A program made the position numbers and the translations under genes. Shown here piece after piece: positions 26,186-34,213 of a stretch of 64,000 bases of DNA. The notes below the pieces were generated by a model. The model was not told the DNA's origin. It ran no database searches and was given only the letters and a program-made list of their open reading frames with translations. Source of the stretch: CAZFER01 sp964517495 (lineage in GTDB: Bacteria; Hinthialibacterota; Hinthialibacteria; Hinthialibacterales; Hinthialibacteraceae); the NCBI GenBank assembly GCA_964517495.1, contig CAZFER010000009.1:61313-125312 (forward strand). The letters run 5' to 3'. Every line of letters starts with the position of its first letter. Positions within the stretch are counted from its first letter, which is position 1.

Positions 26186-26345
26186 GTTTGCTGGGATTAT
26201 AGTAGTATGGTTTGTATTGATGCGATTTATCCTTCCCGCTTTTGGCGTTCCTACCTGCATGTCAGGTGCCTGCCAAATAAAGCGGGAAGAAAAAGAATAC
26301 AAACCGAATGAGGAGTCAGCAACGTATGTCAACGAAAAGCAATAA
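26166..26345 (+). CDS. Small single-pass membrane protein with CxxxxC
   Basis: 59 residues, not a usual annotation size. It has AAGGAGG six nt before the ATG, one membrane helix (residues ~5-25), then VPTCMSGACQIKREEKEY with a Cys-(4)-Cys pair on the far side of the helix, and a charged tail. It overlaps the DUF2892 gene by 20 bp and the reductase gene by 20 bp, so three coding frames are nested in an operon. A thiol-handling role is inferred from the cysteines and neighbours. Confidence 0.72.
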   Translation: MWMELFKFAGIIVVWFVLMRFILPAFGVPTCMSGACQIKREEKEYKPNEESATYVNEKQ

Positions 26346-28017
26346 AAAGATAATTATTATCGGGGGCGTGGCGGCTGGTACCAAAACAGCCGCCAAAACC
26401 CGGCGAGAAGATCCAAATGTACAAATCGATCTTTTTACCGATGAGCAATATATATCCTATGCGGGATGCGGAGAACCATATTATATAGGTGGTGAGATAC
26501 AGGACCGTTCTAAACTGTTGGCCCGCACTCCCGAACAATTTAAAAATCTGTTTAACGTGGGTATTCACGCACGCCACAAGGTTACCAAAATCAATCCGGA
26601 GGAAAAAACCATTGAGGTCGAAAATCTAAACGATGGATATACACGTACAGAAACATTTGATGTACTCGTCATTACCACTGGTGCAGCGTCGATTATGCCA
26701 CCGATCCCTGGTTCTGAATTACCTGGAGTGTGTGTGCTTCGCACGATTCCAGACACGGATCGCATTCACTCGTTAGCCGCTTCTGGAAAAATCAACCACG
26801 CCGTGGTTGTGGGGGGCGGTTTTATTGGATTGGAAATGGTGGAACAGCTGGCCAATCGGGGTATTAAAGTCACCCTTGTGGAAAAGCTTCCGCAATTGGC
26901 GCCACCTTATGATCCTGACCTGGCAGCCCTGATTAAAAACGAAGTTGAAAAACATGGTGTCAAAGTCATGCTGAATTCAGCTTTGGAAGAGATTCTTGGT
27001 GATAATCAATCTGGTGTTAAAAAGGTAAAAGTCAATGGTGAAGAGTTTCCTGCTGAAATGGTGCTTTTATCTGTTGGGGTTCGACCCAATGTCGAAATAG
27101 CGAGGAATGCGAAGATTACCATCGGCACAACGGGCGCCATTAAAGTCAACGAGCATTTGCAAACCAATTATCCCTATATTTATGCTGCAGGTGATTGTAC
27201 CGAAATGACACACATGGTTAGCGGAAAACCGGTTTGGATGCCACTAGGCTCAACAGCAAACCGGCAGGGCCGTGTGTTAGCCATTAACATGACTGGTGGA
27301 AACGCGACATTTCCTGGTGTTATGGGGACCGGTATCTTTCGTGTGTTTGATATGAATGTCTCACGTACTGGCTTAATTGAAAAGGAAGCCAAGGCTGAAG
27401 GGTACGATTACGAGGCGGTGGTGGTTCCTACATCCGATCTGCCTCATTACATGCCCAACGGCCAAAAAGTGATTATTAAGCTCATCGCCGAACGTGGCAG
27501 TGGCCGAGTGTTAGGTGCTCAAGTGTGGGGACCGGGCAAAGTGGATAAAGTCATCGACACCTTCGTTACGGCGTTAACCTTCAAAGCAACTGTAGATGAT
27601 CTCACTCAACTTGATCTGGCTTATGCTCCACCTTTTGCTCCTCCACTAGGCAATGCTACGGTGGCGGCCAATGTGATGCAAAATAAGCTAAGAGGTAAAA
27701 CCCAAAGTGTGTTGCCTTCTGAAATACAGGAACGCATGAGTGATGACAATTTTATCTTCCTGGATGTTCGTAATCCTGATGAACTTAATACAATCTGCCT
27801 GGAAAAAACCGTTAATATTCCCTACCCCGAACTGGAATCCCGTTTGGATGAGTTGCCTCATGACAAAGAAATTATCACCAGTTGTGGAATTGGATTACGA
27901 GCTCTTAATAGTTATCACATCCTCAAATCAAAGGGATTCGATCAAGTGAAGTACATGGATGGAGGCATCACGGTTTGGCCTGAGCCCAAACCAGGTCCCG
28001 CGAAGGGAACTGACTGA
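26326..28017 (+). CDS. CoA-disulfide/persulfide reductase with C-terminal rhodanese domain
   Basis: 563 residues from the ATG at 26326, where GAGGAG is ten nt upstream; the ATG at 26308 has no site. FAD-binding GGVAAGTKTAAK near the N-terminus, the active-site cysteine C48 in SYAGCGEPYYIGG, NAD motif VVGGGFIGLEM near residue 165 and the GDCTE FAD motif near 290 mark a flavin disulfide reductase. From about residue 465 a rhodanese domain follows with FLDVRNPDE and catalytic TSCGIGLRALN (C near 520). This is the CoADR-rhodanese (Npsr) architecture, which reduces CoA or protein persulfides with NADH. With DUF2892 and an ArsR repressor it forms a sulfane-sulfur operon. Confidence 0.92.
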   Translation: MSTKSNKKIIIIGGVAAGTKTAAKTRREDPNVQIDLFTDEQYISYAGCGEPYYIGGEIQDRSKLLARTPEQFKNLFNVGIHARHKVTKINPEEKTIEVENLNDGYTRTETFDVLVITTGAASIMPPIPGSELPGVCVLRTIPDTDRIHSLAASGKINHAVVVGGGFIGLEMVEQLANRGIKVTLVEKLPQLAPPYDPDLAALIKNEVEKHGVKVMLNSALEEILGDNQSGVKKVKVNGEEFPAEMVLLSVGVRPNVEIARNAKITIGTTGAIKVNEHLQTNYPYIYAAGDCTEMTHMVSGKPVWMPLGSTANRQGRVLAINMTGGNATFPGVMGTGIFRVFDMNVSRTGLIEKEAKAEGYDYEAVVVPTSDLPHYMPNGQKVIIKLIAERGSGRVLGAQVWGPGKVDKVIDTFVTALTFKATVDDLTQLDLAYAPPFAPPLGNATVAANVMQNKLRGKTQSVLPSEIQERMSDDNFIFLDVRNPDELNTICLEKTVNIPYPELESRLDELPHDKEIITSCGIGLRALNSYHILKSKGFDQVKYMDGGITVWPEPKPGPAKGTD

Positions 28018-28192
28018 ATTACAGACCTCCTGAGGTGGGGGAAGATTATCTGATACCAATTTGTAGATTAGTCGCGTATTCTGGCCGGGATAAACGGTTT
28101 CGGTGGCACGGAGTGCAGCAGCCAGAGAACGGGCGGCCTGGTCCAACAGGTTGTTGGTCAAATAATGCAGCCGAACTGTAATAGCCTTATGG
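28018..28192 (-). pseudogene. C-terminal fragment of a decayed transposase
   Basis: The minus strand encodes VRLHYLTNNLLDQAARSLAA, then ATETVYPGQNTRLIYKLVS, without a start or plausible upstream frame. The ATETVYPG..TRLIYKL pattern resembles C-terminal parts of a transposase family whose N-terminus is seen at 28516-28749 on the same strand, so I read both as ends of one element with its middle lost. The family link is from memory and needs a search. Confidence 0.5.
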
Positions 28193-28207
28193 AAGGAAGA
28201 CGTTCAC

Positions 28208-28459
28208 TCATACCGCTGATAAATTTACGGTGAGTGCTTTGCTCATAGAAAGGTTAATCGGCTGTTCCTCAACAGGTACCGTTTCACCAATTGCTTGGAG
28301 GCCTTCAATGTAACATTCAGTCGCTTCGCGAATGTTTTTTTCAGCTTCCTCAAGGGTATGACCGTATGAAACACACCCTGGCAGAGCTGGTACGGTCGCA
28401 ACGACAACACCCTCTTCTTCTACAAATTTGACTGTGTATTGATAAGTTTTTTCTTCCAT
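28208..28459 (-). CDS. HicB-like antitoxin domain protein
   Basis: 83 residues from the ATG at 28459 (MEEKTYQYTV); an upstream in-frame extension to 28594 has no coding character. The HicB/DUF1902-like fold is marked by VVATVPALPGCVSYGHTLEEAE and a following helix IREATECYIEGL. HicB proteins neutralise the HicA RNase, but no hicA-like gene (short dsRBD-like, HxxH) is seen on either side, so it is either orphan or works with a partner elsewhere. It lies between the two halves of a transposase relic and may have moved with it. Orphan YgfX/HicB-like proteins also exist as free domains. Confidence 0.82.
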   Translation of the reverse strand: MEEKTYQYTVKFVEEEGVVVATVPALPGCVSYGHTLEEAEKNIREATECYIEGLQAIGETVPVEEQPINLSMSKALTVNLSAV

Positions 28460-28515
28460 AGTCGTAATATTTACAGTGAATTTTGGTTTTACTATAGTAA
28501 AGATTAGATAAAAAG

Positions 28516-28749
28516 TCAAATAAAGTACGATTGTAAAGTCAAGGTCACCTTTAAACCGTAGATGTTCACACTCCCCTTCATACTGATGGTACATATGCCG
28601 AAGGCCCTGACAATGTCCACTTGAGGATAATTTCCATTCACCACCAACTGGCTTGTGAACAGGCGAAAAATCTTCTTATCCTCATCTGCATGACAAAATA
28701 TCGGCAAGCCGGCATGAAAGTAATACACCATTCTCTCTTTAATAATTCG
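28516..28749 (-). pseudogene. N-terminal helix-turn-helix fragment of a transposase
   Basis: Reads MVYYFHAGLPIFCH, then KIFRLFTSQLVVNG and QVDIVRAFGICTISMKGS, the N-terminal HTH start of a transposase family recalled from many environmental genomes (fast recognition through FxTSQLVV and QVDIVRAFG). After about residue 60 the frame becomes non-coding. No complete element remains. Confidence 0.5.
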
Positions 28750-28772
28750 GGGTGTCAATCGACACCCCGAAT
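28745..28772 (-). terminator. Perfect 12-bp hairpin after the 311-residue secreted protein gene
   Basis: ATTCGGGGTGTC and GACACCCCGAAT are perfect arms around AATC. On the minus strand it follows the gene ending at 28805 and is trailed by TTATT, a weak U-tract. It could also be a relic of the adjacent mobile element's end. Confidence 0.6.
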
Positions 28773-28804
28773 ATATTGGAAGACAAGATCGTTATATAGT
28801 GGTT

Positions 28805-29740
28805 TTAAAAATGTGTAGTAACACTATTTATTTGTTTGAATTTTTGGGATAAGTACAATAAAGAATCAGACATTTCTGGAAGCTGGACCTTTGATTTTAG
28901 TTTTAGCTCATATTGTTCACAAAGAGACTGTTTGAGCGGCATAAAAAAATCTTGCAGGAGTGTTTTCATACGGCGTTCAAGCAATTTTTCATTTATCACA
29001 TCACTCGTGGGGGGACGTTCTTTTTCAAAAATATCTAAAGCACTATTTGAAACATTTTTTTGGATTTCAGCGAGGTGATATATTTCACGTCTTACGGCCA
29101 ATAATTCTTTATCACTAAATAGATATTTCCCATACAAGTTTGTTACTTTTATAGGAGACTGTTCCAAATCAAAAAAGAGTTTGTCAATTACTTCTTTTCT
29201 TAACGAAGGGGGAATGGTGTTGCAATACCTTTTAGCCAGAAATGAAAAAAGCGACTTAAACAATCCGATTTGTTGCTGTATTTTCTCTCGTTCCTTTTCT
29301 GGCAGGATTAGCGGTTCGATTAATTGCGCTGTTTTTATTGTGTGAATCAACCGCTCAACCACATAATCTGAAAGCCATTCTGCTTCTTCATGAAACAGCA
29401 TACGGGCTAAAAGAAACTGGCCTTCTTCGGTTAGAGGGAAAACACTATCAATAAAAAGTTCACAACACAGTTTATCAAGGGATTTGGCAAGAAAACTATC
29501 GTACTCAATCGATGGAATTCGGCCAAGGTCGTACTGCATTTCGATTTTGGTTTTAATTTCCTTAAACATTTCCTGCCGGTAGCGGTGATACCATTCAATA
29601 TGTTGCATTTCCTGCAAACATAGATTGAAACCTTGATCCACTTTTTTTAAAATATCCAATTTATTCATTGCTGGCTGATCATTTGCCAAACCAGGAATAG
29701 GTAAAAAAAATAGAAATAAGGCAAAAATATACTTCATCAT
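28805..29740 (-). CDS. Secreted helical protein of unknown function
   Basis: 311 residues. Signal peptide at residues 1-19 (ending GLAN). The mature protein is almost all helical with charged residues and few glycines, and has three cysteines near residues 44, 92-93 (LCCELF) and 173. No known domain is recognised. The gene ends at the hairpin at 28745 and is probably its own transcription unit. Neighbours give no hint of function. Confidence 0.68.
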   Translation of the reverse strand: MMKYIFALFLFFLPIPGLANDQPAMNKLDILKKVDQGFNLCLQEMQHIEWYHRYRQEMFKEIKTKIEMQYDLGRIPSIEYDSFLAKSLDKLCCELFIDSVFPLTEEGQFLLARMLFHEEAEWLSDYVVERLIHTIKTAQLIEPLILPEKEREKIQQQIGLFKSLFSFLAKRYCNTIPPSLRKEVIDKLFFDLEQSPIKVTNLYGKYLFSDKELLAVRREIYHLAEIQKNVSNSALDIFEKERPPTSDVINEKLLERRMKTLLQDFFMPLKQSLCEQYELKLKSKVQLPEMSDSLLYLSQKFKQINSVTTHF

Positions 29741-29839
29741 AAGGCATCTCGTTCATAATGCGTATCTATACGGCATATTAAATAACGATAGCCTAGAAAT
29801 GTAAAGGGGAGGTGAACGATAATTCTAATAAAAGAGGGA

Positions 29840-29882
29840 AGAAAAAAGGCGGGATAAAGAATATCAAGTCATTCATCCCGCC
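29840..29882 (-). terminator. Terminator of the LTXXQ-like protein gene
   Basis: GGCGGGAT and ATCCCGCC form an 8-bp stem around a 19-nt loop; on the minus strand the stem is followed by TTTTTTCTTCCC. It ends the transcript 35 bp after the stop of the gene at 29917. Confidence 0.82.
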
Positions 29883-29916
29883 ATTATTTTGATTTGTCCT
29901 TTGTGATCAGGAATTA

Positions 29917-30621
29917 TTATTGTTGACGTTGAATATTTTGCATCCTTTCACGAATTACTTCAATTTCCTTATTGATAGCAGTAATTTTTTCTTTCCAGGC
30001 GTCTTGCTGTTCTTCACTCAGGACCTTGTTTACGCCTTCCAAAAATGATTTTTTCTCTTCATCAAAAGATTTTTGAGCTTTTTCCCGTTCCGCTTCGTCC
30101 ATTTGTTCACCGAAAAATCTAAATCGGCTGGGGACAATCTTTTCACCCAATGACAACGCTAGTGGCTGAATTTTTTCACGTTGTTCATCTTTCAATTCAA
30201 TAAGGCGTAATCCACGCAGTTCAGGATCGGGGAAAATAACTCTTGACATCATGATAGATTCCACTTTTTCGAGTTGTTTTTCCGACAGGATCTCTTTCAA
30301 TTCCTTCTTCATATCAGCAGCCATATTTTGGCGATAGGTATTGAAAAATTTACGCCTTTCTTCGTTGCTCATGCTTCGAAAATCAACACCGCTGTTTTGC
30401 CATTCCTGACGCCTTTTTTCACCAGCTTTTTGATACAATTCAACAACTTGATCTGTTGTTTCTTCATCAAGCACCAGGACATCCGCTAAAACCAAAGCCG
30501 CTTGCGTACGGAAATCTCCGACTAATGATGACTCATTTGGGGAGGGTTGAGCATATGAGGTTCCGGCAAGCACCATACCCATCATTCCCAGCATTAACAT
30601 AATTTGAATAACATGTTTCAT
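29917..30621 (-). CDS. Spy/LTXXQ-like periplasmic helical protein
   Basis: 234 residues from the ATG at 30621 with AAAGGAG eight nt upstream; the longer frame from 30717 is not coding in character. Signal peptide 1-25 (ending SYAQ). Mature part is a long helical sequence with LTxxQ-like repeats (for example MKKELKEILSEKQLEKVES, LIELKDEQREKIQPLALSLG and NKVLSEEQQDAWKEKI). This resembles Spy/CpxP periplasmic chaperone families and related zinc-resistance proteins, in which LTXXQ segments frame helices. It may bind unfolded proteins or metal at the envelope. The family match is moderate. Confidence 0.76.
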   Translation of the reverse strand: MKHVIQIMLMLGMMGMVLAGTSYAQPSPNESSLVGDFRTQAALVLADVLVLDEETTDQVVELYQKAGEKRRQEWQNSGVDFRSMSNEERRKFFNTYRQNMAADMKKELKEILSEKQLEKVESIMMSRVIFPDPELRGLRLIELKDEQREKIQPLALSLGEKIVPSRFRFFGEQMDEAEREKAQKSFDEEKKSFLEGVNKVLSEEQQDAWKEKITAINKEIEVIRERMQNIQRQQ

Positions 30622-30775
30622 CCTCACTTCTCCTTTCAAAGATATATTATTTAGAACACATACGTTTAGTCCTGGAAAATCTATAAATTGTTCCTGAATC
30701 GATATAACACTCTGCATTTTCTTTAATCAATCTTGATTTAAATTTGATGGTTATAACTCCGTGAAAAACCTCGAA

Positions 30776-30808
30776 AAGGAAAAGGGAGGGAAAAATTTCC
30801 CTCCCTTT
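30776..30808 (-). terminator. Terminator of the diaphorase operon
   Basis: AAAGGGAGGGAAA and TTTCCCTCCCTTT are perfect 13-bp arms, followed on the minus strand by TTCCTTTTCG. It lies just after the last gene of the NuoE/F/G-like operon and insulates it from the LTXXQ gene. Confidence 0.85.
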
Positions 30809-30837
30809 CATGTGGCTCTTTAACTAAGGATTCTGGA

Positions 30838-31539
30838 TTAGGAATATGTTCCATCAGAGACGGTTTGCCAGCGTGAGCACATAAAGCCGCGGCCCATTTC
30901 ACACCAAAAACAGGCATCTTCATTGCCTTCAGCGATTGACATGGTGGATTCACATTTCCCACACATATGGCCTTCTAACATGGGGCCTTCACATGGTGTG
31001 ATTGACATCGGGCAGACACTAAGGCATTCGTTGCAATGTAAACATAAATGTTTATCACCAAACGGCAGGGAAACATGGCGATTAATACCACGTCCAACAA
31101 ATCCAAGCGATTCTGAACGCAAAACCACATCACACACTCGCACGCATTTTCCACACAATATGCAGTCATTATTGTGAAATGGATAACGAACGTCCTTAAG
31201 GCCCACTCGCACCGCCATATCCTGTACAGCCCTGGAATTGGGGGCTTCTGCCAAAATCAACTCAGCGATATTACGCCGTAATCGCAGGAGCGTTTCAGAA
31301 TGGGTGCGAATCACCATTCCTTCTTTGGCTTCCAAGGTACAGGATGCGGTGATCTTCGTTTTGCCGTGTTCTTCCAATTCCACCATGCACAGGCGGCAAG
31401 CACCAAGTGCATCACCTGAACGAAGATGACATAAATTGGGGATGCAAAATCCTGCATCATGGGCGGCATCGATCACGGGTGTGCTTTTTGGGGTCAAAAC
31501 AGAAACCCCATTTATCTGAATTGTGACTGAATTTTCCAT
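30838..31539 (-). CDS. NuoG/HoxU-like iron-sulfur subunit, truncated form
   Basis: 233 residues. Fer2-type [2Fe-2S] domain at residues ~1-80 (Cys in FCIPNLCHLRSGDALGACRLC), the NADH-G Cys3His region and an [4Fe-4S] pair with NNDCILCGKCVRVC and HLCLHCNECLSVCP. A full NuoG or hydrogenase large subunit would continue with a molybdopterin-like or H-cluster domain; here the protein ends after ~40 more residues with an unusual Cys-rich tail (MCGKCESTM, ACFWCEMGRGFMC). HoxU is similarly short, but lacks this tail. It should pass electrons between the NADH subunit and an unknown partner. AAGGAG six nt before ATG. Confidence 0.86.
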   Translation of the reverse strand: MENSVTIQINGVSVLTPKSTPVIDAAHDAGFCIPNLCHLRSGDALGACRLCMVELEEHGKTKITASCTLEAKEGMVIRTHSETLLRLRRNIAELILAEAPNSRAVQDMAVRVGLKDVRYPFHNNDCILCGKCVRVCDVVLRSESLGFVGRGINRHVSLPFGDKHLCLHCNECLSVCPMSITPCEGPMLEGHMCGKCESTMSIAEGNEDACFWCEMGRGFMCSRWQTVSDGTYS

Positions 31540-31584
31540 TATCAGCTCCTTGTTTGTCGGCTACAAATTTCTTTTCATGGATTT

Positions 31585-33429
31585 TTAGATTCGCTGAACT
31601 GCACCGGATGGGCATACATCAAGACACACGCCACACCGTTTACACGCCTCGTCATCGATGCTGTATTTTCCGTTAACATGGATGGCATCATGAGGGCATT
31701 CTTCAAAACACAATCCACATTCGGAACACAGTTCTTCATCGATCACATAACGGACCAATTCCTTGCATACGCCTGCAGGACAATGTTTATCCTTGATATG
31801 GGCTTCATATTCGTCGCGGAAATATTTCAGAGTGGATATCACTGGATTTGCCGCTGTTTTGCCCAACGCACATAAGGAACCTAGCGACATGGTCCATGCC
31901 AGTTCTTCCAACAATTCCAGCTGTTCGATTCGTCCTCTTCCTTCGGCGATGTCGGTTAGAATTTCCTTCATACGATCCAAACCCAAACGGCATGGGACGC
32001 ATTTTCCGCACGATTCATCCAATAGGAAGTTGCAAAAATATCGCGCCACATCCACCATGCAGGCGGAATCGTCCATCACGACCAGCCCACCCGAGCCCAT
32101 CATGGAATCAGCAGCGATAAGTTCATCAAAATCAACAGGCAAGTCAAACAAGCGTTCAGGCAAACATCCTCCAGAGGGTCCACCTGTTTGTACGGCCTTG
32201 ATCTGTTTTCCGTTTTTGGGCCCTCCCCCTATGTTGTAAATGATCTTGCGCAGGGTGGTTCCCATTTCGACTTCAATCAAACCAACATTCTTAACCTGGC
32301 CGGTCAACGCAAAGATTTTTGTGCCCTTACTGTTAGCTGTACCAAGATTGGAATACCATGATGCTTGCCGGTTGATGATCAAAGGAACATTCGCCCAGGT
32401 TTCAACATTGTTCAGGTTGCTGGGTTGTTCCAGAAATCCTTTTTCAACAGTATGAACATCCTTGGCGCGTGGCTCACCCACTTTACCTTCCAAGGATGCC
32501 ATTAACGCGGTGGATTCACCGCAGACAAAAGCGCCTCCACCTCGGACCACTTTGATATCGAAATCAAGGCCGCTACCCAATATATTTTCACCCAGGAGAC
32601 CTAATTCCTGTGCTTGTTCCAGCGCGGTTTTGATGTGAATAACAGCAAGTGGATATTCATTACGAACATAAACATAACCCCTTTTGGCGCCAATCGCATA
32701 GGCACCGATTAGCATGCCTTCAATAATGGCATGTGGATTTCCTTCCAGCAAACTCCGATCCATATAAGCGCCAGGATCTCCTTCATCCGCATTGCAGATA
32801 ACGTATTTTTCGCTGCCTTCCGCCTTGCGGCATTGTTCCCATTTGCGCCCGGTGGGATACCCACCACCGCCTCGTCCTCTCAATCCTGAGTCTTTAATCT
32901 CGTTGATTACTTCATCAGGGCTCATTTCCTGAAGAACTTTCATAAGAGATGAATAGCCACCGCGTAAAATATAATCATCAATGACAGCGGGGTTGATATA
33001 GCGGTTTTCACCCAATAACAATCGATTCTGCGCACTGTAAAAGGGAATTTCATCTTCAACTGTTATTTGTTTACCGGTAACGGGATCGACATAGAGTAAG
33101 CGTTCGATAATTTCCCCACTTTTAAGAGTGCGATCAACGATCTCGTTCACATCATCCACTTTGACATGACTGTAAAAAATCTTTCCAGGTTCGATGATGA
33201 CCAATGGACCTTGATCGCAGAAACCATGGCAACCGGTTTTTCTAAAATAGACCTGTTCAAATCCATGGTATTTCAATGCATCATCCAACGCATTGGCGAC
33301 TGGAAGACATCCACAAGCCTGGCAGGCTGTTCCCGTACAAATGGTTACTGATGTTGTATAGTAAGATCGCCTTTGGCTTAGTGATTGCTTGTAATCTGTG
33401 AATTGTTGAACATCCATTAAATTAAGCAT
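31585..33429 (-). CDS. NADH-binding diaphorase subunit, NuoF/HoxF/HydB-like
   Basis: 614 residues. An N-terminal thioredoxin-like [2Fe-2S] domain (residues ~20-110, CTGTACQACGCLP and KTGCHGFCDQGP) precedes the FMN/NADH-binding 51-kDa domain with GLRGRGGGGYPTGRKW near 185, CNADEGDPGAYMDRS near 230 and GGGAFVCGESTALMAS near 312. Then come SLBB and the 4Fe-4S NADH domain (SCGKCVPCRLGLDRM near 480), and two [4Fe-4S] ferredoxin-like sites at the C-terminus (CSECGLCFEECP, CKRCGVCLDVCP). The N-terminal and C-terminal extras match HydB/HndC-type subunits of NAD-linked hydrogenases or formate dehydrogenases. GGAGG precedes the ATG, which overlaps the nuoE stop by eight nt. Confidence 0.93.
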   Translation of the reverse strand: MLNLMDVQQFTDYKQSLSQRRSYYTTSVTICTGTACQACGCLPVANALDDALKYHGFEQVYFRKTGCHGFCDQGPLVIIEPGKIFYSHVKVDDVNEIVDRTLKSGEIIERLLYVDPVTGKQITVEDEIPFYSAQNRLLLGENRYINPAVIDDYILRGGYSSLMKVLQEMSPDEVINEIKDSGLRGRGGGGYPTGRKWEQCRKAEGSEKYVICNADEGDPGAYMDRSLLEGNPHAIIEGMLIGAYAIGAKRGYVYVRNEYPLAVIHIKTALEQAQELGLLGENILGSGLDFDIKVVRGGGAFVCGESTALMASLEGKVGEPRAKDVHTVEKGFLEQPSNLNNVETWANVPLIINRQASWYSNLGTANSKGTKIFALTGQVKNVGLIEVEMGTTLRKIIYNIGGGPKNGKQIKAVQTGGPSGGCLPERLFDLPVDFDELIAADSMMGSGGLVVMDDSACMVDVARYFCNFLLDESCGKCVPCRLGLDRMKEILTDIAEGRGRIEQLELLEELAWTMSLGSLCALGKTAANPVISTLKYFRDEYEAHIKDKHCPAGVCKELVRYVIDEELCSECGLCFEECPHDAIHVNGKYSIDDEACKRCGVCLDVCPSGAVQRI

Positions 33430-33904
33430 GAGCAGTGACCTCCGTTTCTTTTGCTCGGGTTTCTTCTATCAACGCTCGCAATTTTGCGGTGGTCATATGG
33501 TCGTAATAACGTCCATCCATAATCACGACAGGCGCCAAGGCACATGCTCCCACACAATTGACGGTCTCAACGGTAAACAAACCATCTTCAGTGGTTTCAC
33601 CGGGATGCACTTTCAATAAACTCAGCACCTCATCCACAAAACGTGGAGCACCTTGGACATGACATGCGGTGCCTGTACAAACGGTCATCAAGTGCTTTCC
33701 ACGGGGAGTTAATGTGAATGCCTTATAAAAATTGGCAAGCCTGAAAACCTCAATTAATGGAACGCCCAGTTTTTCAGAGACTCGATACAACGCCTCTTCA
33801 GGCAGGTAACGAAACTCGGCTTGAATATCCTGAAGAACTTCCAAAACATCGGAAGGTTCGCCTTCCCTTTTATCTAAAAACTGATCAACGATGGTGAGAT
33901 CCAT
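33422..33904 (-). CDS. NuoE/HoxE-like [2Fe-2S] diaphorase subunit
   Basis: 160 residues from the ATG at 33904, supported by AGGGG seven nt upstream; a TTG at 33910 is in frame but less likely. The family motifs are CTGTACHVQGA (near residue 82), and VNCVGACALAPVV near 124 giving the C-x4-C...C-x3-C [2Fe-2S] ligands of 24-kDa subunits. It docks to the NuoF-like subunit encoded by the next, overlapping gene and starts the operon downstream of a sigma-54 promoter. No catalytic hydrogenase, formate dehydrogenase or complex-I membrane gene is in the window. Confidence 0.91.
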   Translation of the reverse strand: MDLTIVDQFLDKREGEPSDVLEVLQDIQAEFRYLPEEALYRVSEKLGVPLIEVFRLANFYKAFTLTPRGKHLMTVCTGTACHVQGAPRFVDEVLSLLKVHPGETTEDGLFTVETVNCVGACALAPVVIMDGRYYDHMTTAKLRALIEETRAKETEVTAHA

Positions 33905-33954
33905 TCCCAATCCCCTTTTAATATTAAGGTTATGATTATCACATCAGGCATTGG

Positions 33955-33969
33955 GCAAGAACCATTCCA
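33955..33969 (-). promoter_or_regulatory. Sigma-54 promoter of the diaphorase operon
   Basis: On the minus strand TGGAATGGTTCTTGC has the GG and GC of -24/-12 promoters at exact spacing and TTGC complete. The middle CACG part is not kept. The start is predicted near 33943, giving a short leader of about 39 nt before nuoE. Palindromic sites lie 175-225 bp upstream and the activator gene is adjacent. Confidence 0.68.
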
Positions 33970-34142
33970 TATTCTTTGTGAACAACTCAAAATTGACAAA
34001 AAAATAGTTTGTTTTTTCAAACACAATGTTTTAATCGTAAGTCTTGATAAAACAAATGATTAAAAAATTTATCGTAATTTATAAATTTTGTAAATTTATG
34101 AGCGGAATTTGGATAAGTTTTTAATTTTTTTTTTGAATGGGT

Positions 34143-34193
34143 GTTTCATGAAACGCTTTTGTTTTAACAGAAACGTTTCACATGTAACACATG
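34143..34193. promoter_or_regulatory. Cluster of palindromes, probable upstream activator sites
   Basis: GTTTCATGAAAC (34143-34154) and GAAACGTTTC (34170-34179) are perfect dyads sharing a GAAAC half, and CATGT/ACATG (34181-34193) is a third with a 3-nt gap. They sit about 175-240 bp upstream of the predicted -24 element, the usual distance for enhancer-binding activators, with an AT-rich tract between that could bend. Confidence 0.55.
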
Positions 34194-34213
34194 ATTGAGA
34201 TTAATCGATATAA

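Noticed and set aside
28208..28594. Full HicAB toxin-antitoxin pair
   Set aside because: No hicA-like frame with the expected fold or spacing is found on either side.
30838..33904. Complete NAD-linked hydrogenase or complex I locus
   Set aside because: No H-cluster, NiFe or membrane subunit gene is adjacent; only the diaphorase subunits are seen.
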